From: Eubacteriales bacterium
GTDB lineage: Bacteria > Bacillota > Clostridia > Oscillospirales > Oscillospiraceae
Reading direction: 5' to 3'
Assembly (NCBI GenBank): GCA_030533415.1
Contig: JAUNJE010000031.1
Coordinates: forward strand, 1-33,308
Length of the DNA stretch: 33,308 nt
The position numbers were made by a program, and so were the translations under genes. Of this stretch, positions 15,419 to 22,487 are shown piece by piece. The notes under the pieces are model-generated. The model was given only the letters and a program-made list of their open reading frames with translations, was not told where the DNA came from and made no database searches. Numbering within the stretch: position 1 is the stretch's first letter; each line of letters opens with the position of its first letter.

Positions 15419-15742
15419 ATGAACACTGCTACGATTTCCCAGCTTTCCCACACAACAAGGAAGCAGCTTTTGGCGGCTGAGCAAACCGCTTTCAGCCGGA
15501 TCCCCGGTATGGACAAACTGCGAAGCGCCACACCGGACACCATTGCCGCCCTGATGAACAAGTACCCAGACGCCGCTTTCGCCCTGATGATCTCGGAAAA
15601 CCTGTTCACCGGCGACCGGGAGCAGAATGAAATCCACCAGCGTGCCTACAAGGCCATCCTGAACGGCGAGCCTATGACCGGGATCCGGTTCCGGTATGAC
15701 TACGATCTGGAAGATTACCTGCTCAAGCACATGTGGGATTGA
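15419..15742 (+). CDS. Element-borne protein of unknown function, 107 aa
   Basis: A soluble, mostly helical protein (MNTATISQLSHTTRKQLLAA...). I do not recognise a family. It has AAAGGAG ten bases before the ATG and its own near-consensus promoter, and it is transcribed against most island genes. The C-terminus RFRYDYDLEDYLLKHMWD is acidic and aromatic. No membrane segment, Cys cluster or catalytic motif is seen. Its separate promoter suggests expression independent of the minus-strand operons, perhaps an anti-restriction or regulatory role; this is a guess. Confidence 0.65.
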   Translation: MNTATISQLSHTTRKQLLAAEQTAFSRIPGMDKLRSATPDTIAALMNKYPDAAFALMISENLFTGDREQNEIHQRAYKAILNGEPMTGIRFRYDYDLEDYLLKHMWD

Positions 15743-15754
15743 TTTCCCTGAAAT

Positions 15755-15804
15755 AGAAAAAGGCCAGTATGGTTTTCCCTCCCGGGACATTCCATACTGG
15801 CCTA
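15755..15804 (-). terminator. Terminator between convergent genes
   Basis: A perfect 11-bp stem GGCCAGTATGG (15762-15772)/CCATACTGGCC (15792-15802), with TTTTTCTATTTC after it on the minus strand. It ends the minus-strand gene at 15802 and may also serve the plus-strand gene ending at 15742. Confidence 0.75.
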
Positions 15805-16395
15805 TTGCATTTCCATGGAGAAATTATCTGACATGGTTTCTTTTTCATTAACGGATGTAATGTTTACATAATCCCCTATAATGCTCAGGGCGGAATCATA
15901 ACTGTGGCACTGGGTGATCCGCTGGAACATCTGGTCTGCCTCATCCTCCATGCCGTTCTCCCGCAGTGTGCGGCTGGCAATTCCTATTAGGTTCCATATA
16001 TTCCCATCCGCACCAATGAGGGGACAGTCCGGCTTGGTCTGTTCTTTCTTCGGTTTCGGCTGGTCCCGGGCAAAGCCGCCCAGACGGTTGGGCACATAAT
16101 CTGAAAGCCAGGTTCCTCCGAAAACATTTTGAGATTGGAGCCGCCAAGCTGCTAATCTTCCCATGTCCAGCTTTACATCCCCGGTAAAGGGAAACAGCAG
16201 GCAGGTGCAGCCGTCATGCTCAAAGCTGCTGACCTTCTGGAAAGTAGTTCCTTCCAGGAGACAACCGTTTTCCGTGAGCATTTGGTTGACCCCATCCACC
16301 CACTCCCACAGCGGCCCGCCGCAGCCTTGGAGGATAAGGCCCTCCTGGTCTTTCATCCGGCGAAGGTCGCCCACTGTAATCTTTTCAATTTTCAA
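15802..16395 (-). CDS. Element-borne protein of unknown function, 197 aa
   Basis: The start is a TTG with GGGAGGAA about eight bases upstream, immediately after the stop of the DUF4314 gene. The N-terminal half (KIEKITVGDLRRMKDQEGLILQGCGGPLWEWVDGVNQMLTENG) reads as an alpha/beta protein. The middle is a Lys/Pro-rich linker (RDQPKPKKEQTKPDCP), and the second half (LIGADGNIWNLIGIASRTLRENGMEDEADQMFQRI) is helical. Similar proteins follow DUF4314 genes in clostridial mobile elements, as I recall, but the function is not known to me. It is the last gene of a three-gene coupled operon. Confidence 0.65.
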   Translation of the reverse strand: MKIEKITVGDLRRMKDQEGLILQGCGGPLWEWVDGVNQMLTENGCLLEGTTFQKVSSFEHDGCTCLLFPFTGDVKLDMGRLAAWRLQSQNVFGGTWLSDYVPNRLGGFARDQPKPKKEQTKPDCPLIGADGNIWNLIGIASRTLRENGMEDEADQMFQRITQCHSYDSALSIIGDYVNITSVNEKETMSDNFSMEMQ

Positions 16396-16396
16396 C

Positions 16397-16666
16397 TTAC
16401 ATTCCTCCCATTGTCATAGCGAGATTCTGCTTGAACTCCTGTTCAGGAACGGTCCGAAACCGGTCTACACCGGGAATTAGGGAAAGGCTGCTGCCATTGT
16501 TCCACTTCATAACCAGCTGACCAGCGTCATCCACAGCCAAAACCTTACCACGGGTGCCAGGAGGTACTGGGTGGGGATCCTCCGGCATAGCGATAAGCTC
16601 CACCTCCGTTCCGGGGGGATACTGCTGGCGGATGCGTTCCACCTGTGCGCGGGATAAAAAGTTCAT
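16397..16666 (-). CDS. DUF4314 domain protein
   Basis: 89 residues. The pattern RIRQQYPPGTEVELIAMPEDPHPVPPGTRGKVLAVDDAGQLVMKWNNGSSLSLIPGVDRFR is the DUF4314 signature: a small beta-barrel-like domain found in integrative elements and phage of Firmicutes. The biochemical role is unknown; the fold suggests nucleic-acid or protein binding. The ATG has GGAGG seven bases upstream and overlaps the preceding stop (ATGA). It is in an operon with 16663-16875 and 15802-16395. Confidence 0.85.
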   Translation of the reverse strand: MNFLSRAQVERIRQQYPPGTEVELIAMPEDPHPVPPGTRGKVLAVDDAGQLVMKWNNGSSLSLIPGVDRFRTVPEQEFKQNLAMTMGGM

Positions 16667-16875
16667 CTGTTTTCCTCCTTCCTGTTTTGCAGTTTTTCCA
16701 TTCTGGTTCTCATGCAGTCCCCACTCTCACTCCAGCAGATAAAGCCGGAGCCAGGATAGGGACAGCCCACACATTTTTCCGACCGGGTACACACTGCTGC
16801 TTCCGGCGGGGGCGGCGGCACATAGCCCCGCCGGTACTCCGGCCCGTACTTTTGGCGCTTGGCGCCCTTTTTCAT
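16663..16875 (-). CDS. Small Cys-rich basic protein, 70 aa
   Basis: It starts MKKGAKRQKYGPEYRRGYVP, then a Pro run, then a Cys cluster (VCTRSEKCVGCPYPGSGFIC and a further C) that could bind one zinc ion. The family is not recognised. AAAGGAG lies about 25 bases upstream, separated by a five-codon mini-frame (ATG GAA CCG GAA TGA) whose stop overlaps the start, so translation may be coupled through a leader peptide. It overlaps the DUF4314 start by four bases and heads that operon, just behind a terminator-like hairpin. Confidence 0.55.
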   Translation of the reverse strand: MKKGAKRQKYGPEYRRGYVPPPPPEAAVCTRSEKCVGCPYPGSGFICWSESGDCMRTRMEKLQNRKEENR

Positions 16876-16908
16876 TCCGGTTCCATACGAACCAACTCCT
16901 TTCTCAAA

Positions 16909-16941
16909 TAAAAAATGCCAGTCCGTATTTCAGGACTGGCA
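16909..16941 (-). terminator. Terminator/attenuator-like hairpin ahead of the DUF4314 operon
   Basis: A perfect 9-bp stem TGCCAGTCC (16916-16924)/GGACTGGCA (16933-16941), followed on the minus strand by TTTTTTATTTG and then the operon's AAAGGAG. Confidence 0.7.
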
Positions 16942-16982
16942 GATAAAACTATACAACAGGGTCTGGTGCCCTTTTTGACGAC

Positions 16983-17030
16983 AAAAAAGGCCGGATACTT
17001 AAAGAGCATCATGCTCTCAAATACCCGGCC
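16983..17030 (-). terminator. Second, longer terminator-like hairpin
   Basis: GGCCGG and CCGGCC arms enclose an inner AGAGCAT/ATGCTCT stem; TTTTTTGTCG follows on the minus strand. It is in tandem with 16909-16941. Confidence 0.65.
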
Positions 17031-17172
17031 CAAATAAAATTGATAACTTTCTGAAAACTCTCGAAAAAGGCCAGCGCCCTTTTTGAATTTCCCGCAAAGC
17101 TATGCTGGAAACCTGCCTCAATCAGGGGAATAGGGGGTTCAAGTCCCATTCGTCACGTCTCGACAGGCGTTT
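17031..17172. other. Right end of the island, no gene
   Basis: No gene is seen. At about 17127-17146 it contains GGGGGTTCAAGTCCCATT, which resembles a tRNA T-arm and loop, although only three pairs of the stem fit. It may be a degenerate tRNA-end or attachment-site remnant. Confidence 0.35.
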
Positions 17173-17316
17173 GCATCTATGGATGCAGTAAAAATCGTGT
17201 TCACAAATTTGGATAAATTCGTATATTTTTATGCCGATAAATCGGCGCAAAATAATTGAAAAACACTTTAGAAGCTAACTTTTTGCCAGTTGCATCTAAA
17301 GTGTTGTTCAAGTATG
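17173..17316 (+). repeat. Island-flanking direct repeat, right copy (copy 3)
   Basis: 144 bp, matching 1280-1421 with three differences. Its last two bases are part of the CCA of tRNA-Lys. In its native reading direction (minus) it is the sequence immediately downstream of tRNA-Lys, including its terminator. Confidence 0.9.
17255..17305 (-). terminator. Terminator of the tRNA-Gln/Lys operon
   Basis: AACACTTTAG and CTAAAGTGTT pair with an inner stem; on the minus strand it is followed by TTTTTCAATTATTTT. It lies about 10 bp after the tRNA-Lys CCA. Confidence 0.75.
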
Positions 17317-17390
17317 GTGACCCGCTGGAGATTCGAACTCCAGACCCACTGCTTAAAAGGCAGTTGCTCTACCTACTGAGCTAGCGGATC
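17315..17390 (-). tRNA. tRNA-Lys (anticodon TTT)
   Basis: 76 bases on the minus strand. The acceptor GATCCGC pairs with GCGGGTC, the anticodon loop is CTTTTAA, the T-arm is TGGAGTTCGAATCTCCA, and CCA is encoded at 17317-17315. It is the probable integration target of the island. Confidence 0.95.
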
Positions 17391-17395
17391 AAATT

Positions 17396-17471
17396 TGGCT
17401 GGGATGGCCGGATTCGAACCGACGAAATGCCAGAGTCAAAGTCTGGTGCCTTACCGCTTGGCGACATCCCA
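17396..17471 (-). tRNA. tRNA-Gln (anticodon TTG)
   Basis: 76 bases on the minus strand. The acceptor TGGGATG pairs with CATCCCA, the anticodon loop is CTTTGAC, the T-arm is GTCGGTTCGAATCCGGC, and CCA is encoded. It lies 5 bp upstream of tRNA-Lys in one operon. Confidence 0.95.
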
Positions 17472-17507
17472 ATGTGGAGCGGCGCCCTTTGATCGGACAC
17501 ACTGGGT

Positions 17508-17536
17508 ATTATAGCATGGCTTTTTCGTTTTGGCAA
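17508..17536 (-). promoter_or_regulatory. Promoter of the tRNA-Gln/Lys operon
   Basis: Minus strand: TTGCCA (17531-17536), a 17-bp spacer and TATAAT (17508-17513), 37 bp before tRNA-Gln. Confidence 0.8.
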
Positions 17537-17733
17537 TCTTTTTTTTACGAATTTTGGCGGGAATTTGTTTTCTGTCAGTTTTTTGTTTTGCCGCAAAGGA
17601 GGATGCTGTTTTGTCAAAAATTTTGGCACCGGATCCCGCGTTTTTCGGATACTTTCAGAGCCGGCAAATGTGTGTCCGGCACGGCGCTCCAAGGCGGATA
17701 GCCCCGGTGAGCCGAAGAGTACGGGCTGCGCTC
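17537..17733. other. Intergenic, no gene seen
   Basis: About 200 bp of mixed sequence between the tRNA promoter and the GH18 promoter. A T-rich part (17539-17590) and a GC-rich part with CCGGCAAATGTGTGTCCGG are present. Short open frames here lack ribosome sites. Confidence 0.4.
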
Positions 17734-17762
17734 TTTACATTCTGCAAAACCTATGCTAAAAT
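17734..17762 (+). promoter_or_regulatory. Promoter of the GH18 gene
   Basis: TTTACA (17734-17739), a 17-bp spacer and TAAAAT (17757-17762), 32 bp before the ATG. Confidence 0.6.
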
Positions 17763-17794
17763 TTTACTATCCCAAAGGGAAAGGAAAATGCGAA

Positions 17795-18712
17795 ATGGAT
17801 CAGGATTTTAAGTGTATCGTATATATCTTTTGTCTGGCGAAGGAAGGGCTTTCCAAGCTGCGCTTTGACATTGTGACCCATGTGAACTATGCCTTTGCCA
17901 TCCCCACGAAGGAGGGGCATGTACTGCCCCTGGACAATCCCGAACTTGCCAAAGCGGTGATTGCAAAGGCCCATGCCAGCGGCGCGAAGGTCTGTATTTC
18001 TCTGGGTGGCTGGAGCTATGAGGATATCCCCCTGGAGGCAACCTTCCGGGAGGGGACGAATACACCGGAAAAAATTTCCACGCTGGCGGAAGAGATCACC
18101 GCTATGGCGGAGGACTTTGGCTTTGACGGTGTCGATGTGGACTGGGAATATCCCCGCACCGGCGACGGCTCGAAGGAACAGTACGAGGCCTTTCTTTCCC
18201 TTCTGCATGAGAAACTGAAGCCGAAGGGCATGCTGCTGACTGCGGCCGTACTTGCGGGATTGGATTCCCGCAATGAGCCGGTCCGCTCCGCCGCCGAAGC
18301 CCAGGACCGTCCCTCCTTCGACAAGCTGGATTGGATCAACCTGATGACCTATGACTGTGACGGCCCCCAGCACTCCACCTACGGTTTTGCGGAGAATTGT
18401 GTAAAATACTGGGTAGAGGACCGGGGCTTTGCGCCTGCCAAGCTGAACCTGGGACTGCCGTTCTACGGACGTCCCTTCCCCGGCGCCTATTGTGACCTTC
18501 TCAAGGCGGACCCGGAGGCTCTGGAGAAGGATATGGTTGTCCTGAATGGAAGGGAAGTGTGGTACAATGGCCGGGACACGCTGCGCAGGAAGGTGGCGCT
18601 GGCCAAGGAATACGGACTTGGCGGCGTTATGGTCTGGGAAATCTCCGAGGACAGCGAAGAAGAGGACAAGAGCCTGCTCACAGTTTTGGGACAAGCGATC
18701 GCGGAAGTATAA
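17795..18712 (+). CDS. Glycoside hydrolase family 18 (chitinase-like)
   Basis: 305 residues with a TIM-barrel order of motifs: THVNYAF (28-34), SLGGW (69-73), the catalytic FDGVDVDWEYP with acid Glu118, LMTYD, GLPFYGR and VMVWEISEDS. Family 18 enzymes cleave beta-1,4-N-acetylglucosamine links (chitin, N-glycan cores, peptidoglycan-like chains) by substrate-assisted catalysis. There is no signal peptide, so it probably acts in the cytoplasm or on the cell's own oligosaccharides. The start MDQDFKCIVY is chosen because AAAGGAAAA precedes it; the longer frame from 17753 begins upstream of the transcription start. It stands alone with its own promoter. The exact substrate is not readable. Confidence 0.9.
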   Translation: MDQDFKCIVYIFCLAKEGLSKLRFDIVTHVNYAFAIPTKEGHVLPLDNPELAKAVIAKAHASGAKVCISLGGWSYEDIPLEATFREGTNTPEKISTLAEEITAMAEDFGFDGVDVDWEYPRTGDGSKEQYEAFLSLLHEKLKPKGMLLTAAVLAGLDSRNEPVRSAAEAQDRPSFDKLDWINLMTYDCDGPQHSTYGFAENCVKYWVEDRGFAPAKLNLGLPFYGRPFPGAYCDLLKADPEALEKDMVVLNGREVWYNGRDTLRRKVALAKEYGLGGVMVWEISEDSEEEDKSLLTVLGQAIAEV

Positions 18713-18848
18713 AACATGTCATTCGAATCGGAATGCTTTTCTGATACGCAGACCAGGGAATTTCGCCCGGTCTTCCGGATGCCGTTTCACCTGATCTATA
18801 TGGAAGGGAAAGCAAAATCCTGCATATATTTTGTCCGGCTTAACAGAG

Positions 18849-18886
18849 CAAAATACGCCTCTCCCTTGTGCCTTGGGAGAGGCGTG
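18849..18886 (-). terminator. Terminator of the membrane-protein gene
   Basis: A perfect 11-bp stem ACGCCTCTCCC/GGGAGAGGCGT, then ATTTTGC on the minus strand, six bases after the stop at 18892. It may also serve the GH18 gene. Confidence 0.75.
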
Positions 18887-18891
18887 TGCCA

Positions 18892-19707
18892 TTATTGGAC
18901 CGCGTCTGTTCCTTCTTCCGGAGAAACCACCTGGGGAATGAAGCGGGATGCCACCTTGCTGCGTCCCTTCCCCTTGACAAAGAAGAATCCGATGACGGAG
19001 AACGCCGCCGCGCCGATAAAATTCACGAACAGGTCCTTCATGGTATCGTGCAGGCCGATGTCCAGATAGCCGCCAAGGCCCAGGGCCTCCTGGCTGCCAT
19101 CGGAATGGACAAGGATCACATCCGTGATATCCTTGATCCGCACCACCGTGTTGGTCATGGTGGGATCAAGGTTGACGGAGTTGATGGCGTTTACCACCGT
19201 ATCCTTCTGCATATCCAGACCCAGAAGGCAGTCGCCGCCAAATTCAAAAAATTCCCAAAGCACGCCCACAGTCATAGAGAAGCAGAAGGCCACCAGCGCA
19301 AGGTATGCCGGGGAAAGCTGGAAGGAGAAGCGGTCGTTCCGGTTCAGCATATCCACCAGGGCAAAGCCGATGGCGGCGCAGAGAAAGCCGTTGATGGTAT
19401 GCAGCATGGTGTCCCAATGGGGCACCCGGACATAGAAGCTGTTCAACTCTCCTAAAATTTCCGCCGCAAAAACAAACAGCAGAATGATGATTTCCAGGGT
19501 GCTGGGCAGCATGATCTCCAGCTTCCGGGCAACGACGCTGGGCATGACCAGCAGGATCAGGGACAGGGCGCACAGGAACACATTCTGGTATTCCTGACGG
19601 AATATGGCCCGGATCATGGCGAGGATAATCAATCCTCTTAAAATCAGATAGACGGTTAGGGTCGTTTTGTTTTTATAAGGCCGCGGCCTTTTCTTGTTAC
19701 GTTCCAT
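18892..19707 (-). CDS. Multi-pass membrane protein with HWDxxLH motif
   Basis: 271 residues with about six membrane segments (residues 17-36, 43-60, 70-90, 101-120, 133-155 and 230-250), a basic N-terminus on the cytoplasmic side and a soluble loop at 157-220. The motif VPHWDTMLHTINGF (95-108) and the VGVLWEFFEF segment resemble the DUF2238/YjdF-type membrane proteins; the function of that family is unknown to me. The ATG has GGAGG eight bases upstream and a near-consensus promoter. It is a single-gene unit divergent from 19864. The His, Asp and Glu in membrane segments could bind a metal or lipid head group; this is inference. Confidence 0.7.
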   Translation of the reverse strand: MERNKKRPRPYKNKTTLTVYLILRGLIILAMIRAIFRQEYQNVFLCALSLILLVMPSVVARKLEIMLPSTLEIIILLFVFAAEILGELNSFYVRVPHWDTMLHTINGFLCAAIGFALVDMLNRNDRFSFQLSPAYLALVAFCFSMTVGVLWEFFEFGGDCLLGLDMQKDTVVNAINSVNLDPTMTNTVVRIKDITDVILVHSDGSQEALGLGGYLDIGLHDTMKDLFVNFIGAAAFSVIGFFFVKGKGRSKVASRFIPQVVSPEEGTDAVQ

Positions 19708-19739
19708 GCAAGCGCCTCCTTATTTCCTGTTTTCCTGCT

Positions 19740-19767
19740 ATTATACCATGATTTTCGCCCCCGTCAA
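19740..19767 (-). promoter_or_regulatory. Promoter of the membrane-protein gene
   Basis: Minus strand: TTGACG (19762-19767), a 16-bp spacer and TATAAT (19740-19745). Confidence 0.75.
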
Positions 19768-19809
19768 GGGAGCGGCGGGGAAAAGGGTGTTTCCTGCTAT
19801 GGTGTCCCG

Positions 19810-19838
19810 TTGCGTTTCAAGGGATTCTGTGGTAATAT
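19810..19838 (+). promoter_or_regulatory. Promoter of the 398-aa gene
   Basis: TTGCGT (19810-19815), a 17-bp spacer and TAATAT (19833-19838), 25 bp before the start codon. Confidence 0.55.
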
Positions 19839-19863
19839 AAGGTACGCAAGAGGAGGTGCTTCC

Positions 19864-21060
19864 ATGAAACATTTTTTAAGGTCCCGGCTCTTTGCCGGGC
19901 TGCTCTGCGCTGCGTTGCTGCTGGCAGCAGCGGCCTGGTTTTTCTTCCGGGCGGACTTGCCCGGCTGGGACGCACCGGAGGGACTCTCCTTTTCCCAGCG
20001 GAATAGGGTGAAAAAGGAGCTGATTCAAATCAGCCGGGTTTGCCGGGAATTCTATACAGCTGCGAAAAACCCGGAGGAAATTTCCCGGGCGGACATTGAC
20101 ACATTGGAAGCAAAGCTGCTGGCCGCCGGATATCCTGTGGTGGACACGGATGAGACCTATCCTTCGTATCTTGGGAACCCGGAAAGCCTGTACAGGTTTT
20201 GGGAAGCGGTCTGCGCTGGGAAGAATGCCGTCCAGACCATCATCCGGGTCAGCGGGGACGGCAGTCTCTGGCATACCTGCCTCATTCAGGAGGACGGTGA
20301 AGGGAGCTGTCTGCTTACCCACCTCGCCTGGAACGGAGAAAACACGGTACAGGTGCAGACCTGCGAGCTGCTGCCTCTTTATGAGGTGGAGCTGGCGGAC
20401 TGGGGAATCTTTTATTACCGGATGTATCCGGCTGATGATCCCCATTACATCGACTACAGCCAGCTTCGCCTTGGCCCTGCGGACCGGGAACTATACGACC
20501 TGAACCGGAAATACATCCTTCCCGTGGGCTACCAGATGGTCAACCTCTTCCTATGTGACTGGCAGGAGGGGAAATGGGGAGAGATGTCTTTTAACGACCT
20601 GTTCGAATACTTTTATGAGAAGGACAAGGGAGAACGCTTTGAATGGGACGGAGGTTCCAGCTGGGATACGCATGCCTGGGCGGTCCTCCCGGCACAGCTT
20701 TTGGAAGAGACGGTGCTGCCCTATTTCCAAATTTCTCTGGAGGATTTCCGGAAAATCTGCGGGTATGACGAAGCCCGGGAGGGCTACCCCTGGCGGCCCA
20801 TCTATGGGTGGGACCTGACCTCCTGGCACTATCCCATGTGTCAGCCGGAGGTCCTGGACCAGACCCAAAACAGCGACGGTACCATCACTCTGACGGTGCA
20901 GGTCTATTCGCCGGATCTGAAAACCGACCGGCTGTTCACCCACGAGGTCACCATACGCCCCATGGAGGGGGAGAACTTTCAGTATGTGGGAAACCGGGTC
21001 ACCTATGTCAGCGACCGGGGCCTGCCCCCCAATATGGCGCGGTTTGACCTGGATGGGTAA
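19864..21060 (+). CDS. Membrane-anchored extracytoplasmic protein of unknown function
   Basis: 398 residues. The N-terminus MKHFLRSRLFAGLLCAALLL has positive charges followed by a hydrophobic helix to about residue 29, then a long soluble domain, so the protein is probably anchored outside the membrane. No lipobox is seen after the helix. The body is rich in Tyr, Trp and acidic residues (DETYPSYLGNPESLYRFWEAV; DWGIFYYRMYPADDPHYIDYS). It may correspond to a clostridial DUF family such as DUF6070, but I cannot confirm this. AGGAGGTG precedes the ATG by six bases; the longer frame starts upstream of that site. It is a single-gene unit with its own promoter and terminator. Confidence 0.75.
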   Translation: MKHFLRSRLFAGLLCAALLLAAAAWFFFRADLPGWDAPEGLSFSQRNRVKKELIQISRVCREFYTAAKNPEEISRADIDTLEAKLLAAGYPVVDTDETYPSYLGNPESLYRFWEAVCAGKNAVQTIIRVSGDGSLWHTCLIQEDGEGSCLLTHLAWNGENTVQVQTCELLPLYEVELADWGIFYYRMYPADDPHYIDYSQLRLGPADRELYDLNRKYILPVGYQMVNLFLCDWQEGKWGEMSFNDLFEYFYEKDKGERFEWDGGSSWDTHAWAVLPAQLLEETVLPYFQISLEDFRKICGYDEAREGYPWRPIYGWDLTSWHYPMCQPEVLDQTQNSDGTITLTVQVYSPDLKTDRLFTHEVTIRPMEGENFQYVGNRVTYVSDRGLPPNMARFDLDG

Positions 21061-21073
21061 TGGGATTGCGGTG

Positions 21074-21115
21074 AAAAGCGGTGCGGCTCCGAGGGGGGGA
21101 CGCACCGCTTTTTTA
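21074..21115 (+). terminator. Terminator after the 398-aa gene
   Basis: A 12-bp stem AAAAGCGGTGCG (21074-21085)/CGCACCGCTTTT (21101-21112), with six T residues from 21109 and a following A. Confidence 0.85.
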
Positions 21116-21121
21116 TACTGT

Positions 21122-21210
21122 TTCTTTCTAAAAATGTTTCATTTTTAGAAAGAAGGCACCGCCTGACGGCGTTGCCGTTTTCGTGATTTTTAGATAGAAA
21201 ATCACGAAAA
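21122..21210. repeat. Three tandem hairpins
   Basis: Hairpin A has 15 perfect base pairs (21122-21136 with 21140-21154) and a 3-nt loop. Hairpin B is GGCACCGCC/GGCGTTGCC (21155-21176). Hairpin C has 13 perfect pairs TTTTCGTGATTTT/AAAATCACGAAAA (21178-21190 with 21198-21210). They follow one another almost without gaps. No coding frame explains them. Confidence 0.75.
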
Positions 21211-21316
21211 CCCGTCTCATAATGATCTTCCTATTAACCTATTAAAAAGTTCTATCTGGCGAATAATGGAATATCAGTATTATCTCACCGTTTCCCCAGC
21301 CGCATAGGGGGTGGTG

Positions 21317-22279
21317 TCACGGCGTCTCCTGGTTCGGGGGCTGTTCGCAGCGCTTCCCCCCGGAACCGGCAGGTGTCTGGATAATCTCCTGGTAAAATAC
21401 GCCCAGCACACCGATGTAGTCATCGTGCCAGGGCTTATTTTTCCCGCAGTAGTGGATGACCACGCTGTGCGCCCGGACCCAGGCCAGGTCTGCCTTTTCG
21501 TGGGAACGGTCGGCATTATAGAATGCCAGAATGCGGTCACTGAGGTTGTAGCGCATGGTGTCTGCCAGCTTGACCTTGTCCCCATACAGGGCCGTCAGAA
21601 TGTCCTGGTCCGGCAAAAGCAGGGCGTGTTTGCGCTCCTGGGTATACGCGCGAATCTCTGCAAGGCTTACGTTTTCCCGCAGCGCGGGCAGGTTGAGCAG
21701 CAGAACCCCTGTGTTGATATACGATACCGCCTTTTCGGACTTCAGCCGGGCTTGGTTGATTTTTGTCAGAAACTCCCGGGTATGGGTGCAGCCCACATAG
21801 AAATTCCCCGCGAAGTCCGTCTCGTACAGCTCCGTCAGGGGATTGATGATGACCGTGTCCACGTCCAGATAGAGGATTCGGTCCAGGTCCTTGGGCAACA
21901 GCAGCGGCGCTGCCAGACGGTAATAGATCTGCTTTGGATACCGGTCCGATTCCGGGAAACCCTCAAACAGTGTTTCCGGAACCCGGATAAAGTGAAAATC
22001 CACCTGTCCCCGGAAATCCTGCCCCAGAGCGTCGATCCCACGCTGGTCAAAATCGGAATGCAGAATATAGGCGTCATAGTGCGCATATCCCCCGCTTCGG
22101 ACAATGGAGCGGATGCAGCTGACGAAGAGCGTGATGAATTTCCGGTTGATGCAGAACAGCAGATTCATGGAGCCAGTGCTTTCCCGTTGTGGCGGCTGCG
22201 CCGTTTGCCGGAGGGGCTGGCCGTGCTCCAAATCCACCATTTCCGGCACTTTCCGCAGTCCATATTTTTTTCGTTTCAT
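21317..22279 (-). CDS. Glycosyltransferase family 8
   Basis: 320 residues. It starts after an unusual charged N-terminal 37 residues, then MNLLFCINRKFITLFVSCIRSI. The GT8 pattern follows: YYRLAAPLLLPKDLDRILYLDVDTVI, where the DxD metal- and nucleotide-sugar-binding motif is DVD (about residues 139-141); then NTGVLLLNLPALREN, LPDQDILTALYGDKV and HYCGKNKPW. Such retaining enzymes transfer glucose or galactose from UDP-sugars to cell-surface polymers such as lipopolysaccharide or teichoic-type chains. No membrane segment is seen. The ATG has GGAAAGGGA about eight bases upstream. It is transcribed towards the hairpin cluster and has no partner gene. Confidence 0.88.
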   Translation of the reverse strand: MKRKKYGLRKVPEMVDLEHGQPLRQTAQPPQRESTGSMNLLFCINRKFITLFVSCIRSIVRSGGYAHYDAYILHSDFDQRGIDALGQDFRGQVDFHFIRVPETLFEGFPESDRYPKQIYYRLAAPLLLPKDLDRILYLDVDTVIINPLTELYETDFAGNFYVGCTHTREFLTKINQARLKSEKAVSYINTGVLLLNLPALRENVSLAEIRAYTQERKHALLLPDQDILTALYGDKVKLADTMRYNLSDRILAFYNADRSHEKADLAWVRAHSVVIHYCGKNKPWHDDYIGVLGVFYQEIIQTPAGSGGKRCEQPPNQETP

Positions 22280-22395
22280 GGGCAGATCCCTTTCCTTTGC
22301 GCGTTTTTTCCATTTTAGCACGAAAATCCCGAAGGGGCTACACAGCCAGAAAACTTTTTACACAAAGTTCATTTCCGGTTCCGAAGGGAAGCCGC

Positions 22396-22424
22396 TTGAC
22401 TTTCCTGCAAAGACGGAGTAAACT
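22396..22424 (+). promoter_or_regulatory. Promoter of the DUF362/ferredoxin gene
   Basis: TTGACT (22396-22401), a 17-bp spacer and TAAACT (22419-22424). Confidence 0.65.
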
Positions 22425-22487
22425 ATTTGCGGATGGAAATATTTTCTGGCCTTTCCCGGAGGGAAAGATGGATTAGGAGGAATCCTT

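Larger units (their letters stand above)
1422..17172. mobile_element. Integrative genomic island at tRNA-Lys (decaying)
   Basis: The segment lies between near-identical 142/144-bp direct repeats, the right one abutting the 3' end of tRNA-Lys. It holds serine recombinases, a sigma-like factor, a DUF4314 gene, DNA methyltransferase genes and IS remnants, a mix known from clostridial integrative elements. Several genes are broken, and no relaxase, coupling protein or secretion gene is present, so self-transfer is unlikely. The exact ends are inferred from the repeats. Whether the recombinases inside used these repeats as attachment sites is not shown; a segment of 140 bp is longer than a typical serine-integrase core. 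Confidence 0.7.

Noticed and set aside
17756-18694. A 312-codon minus-strand frame
   Set aside because: It is antisense to the GH18 gene with its complete catalytic motif; no ribosome site.
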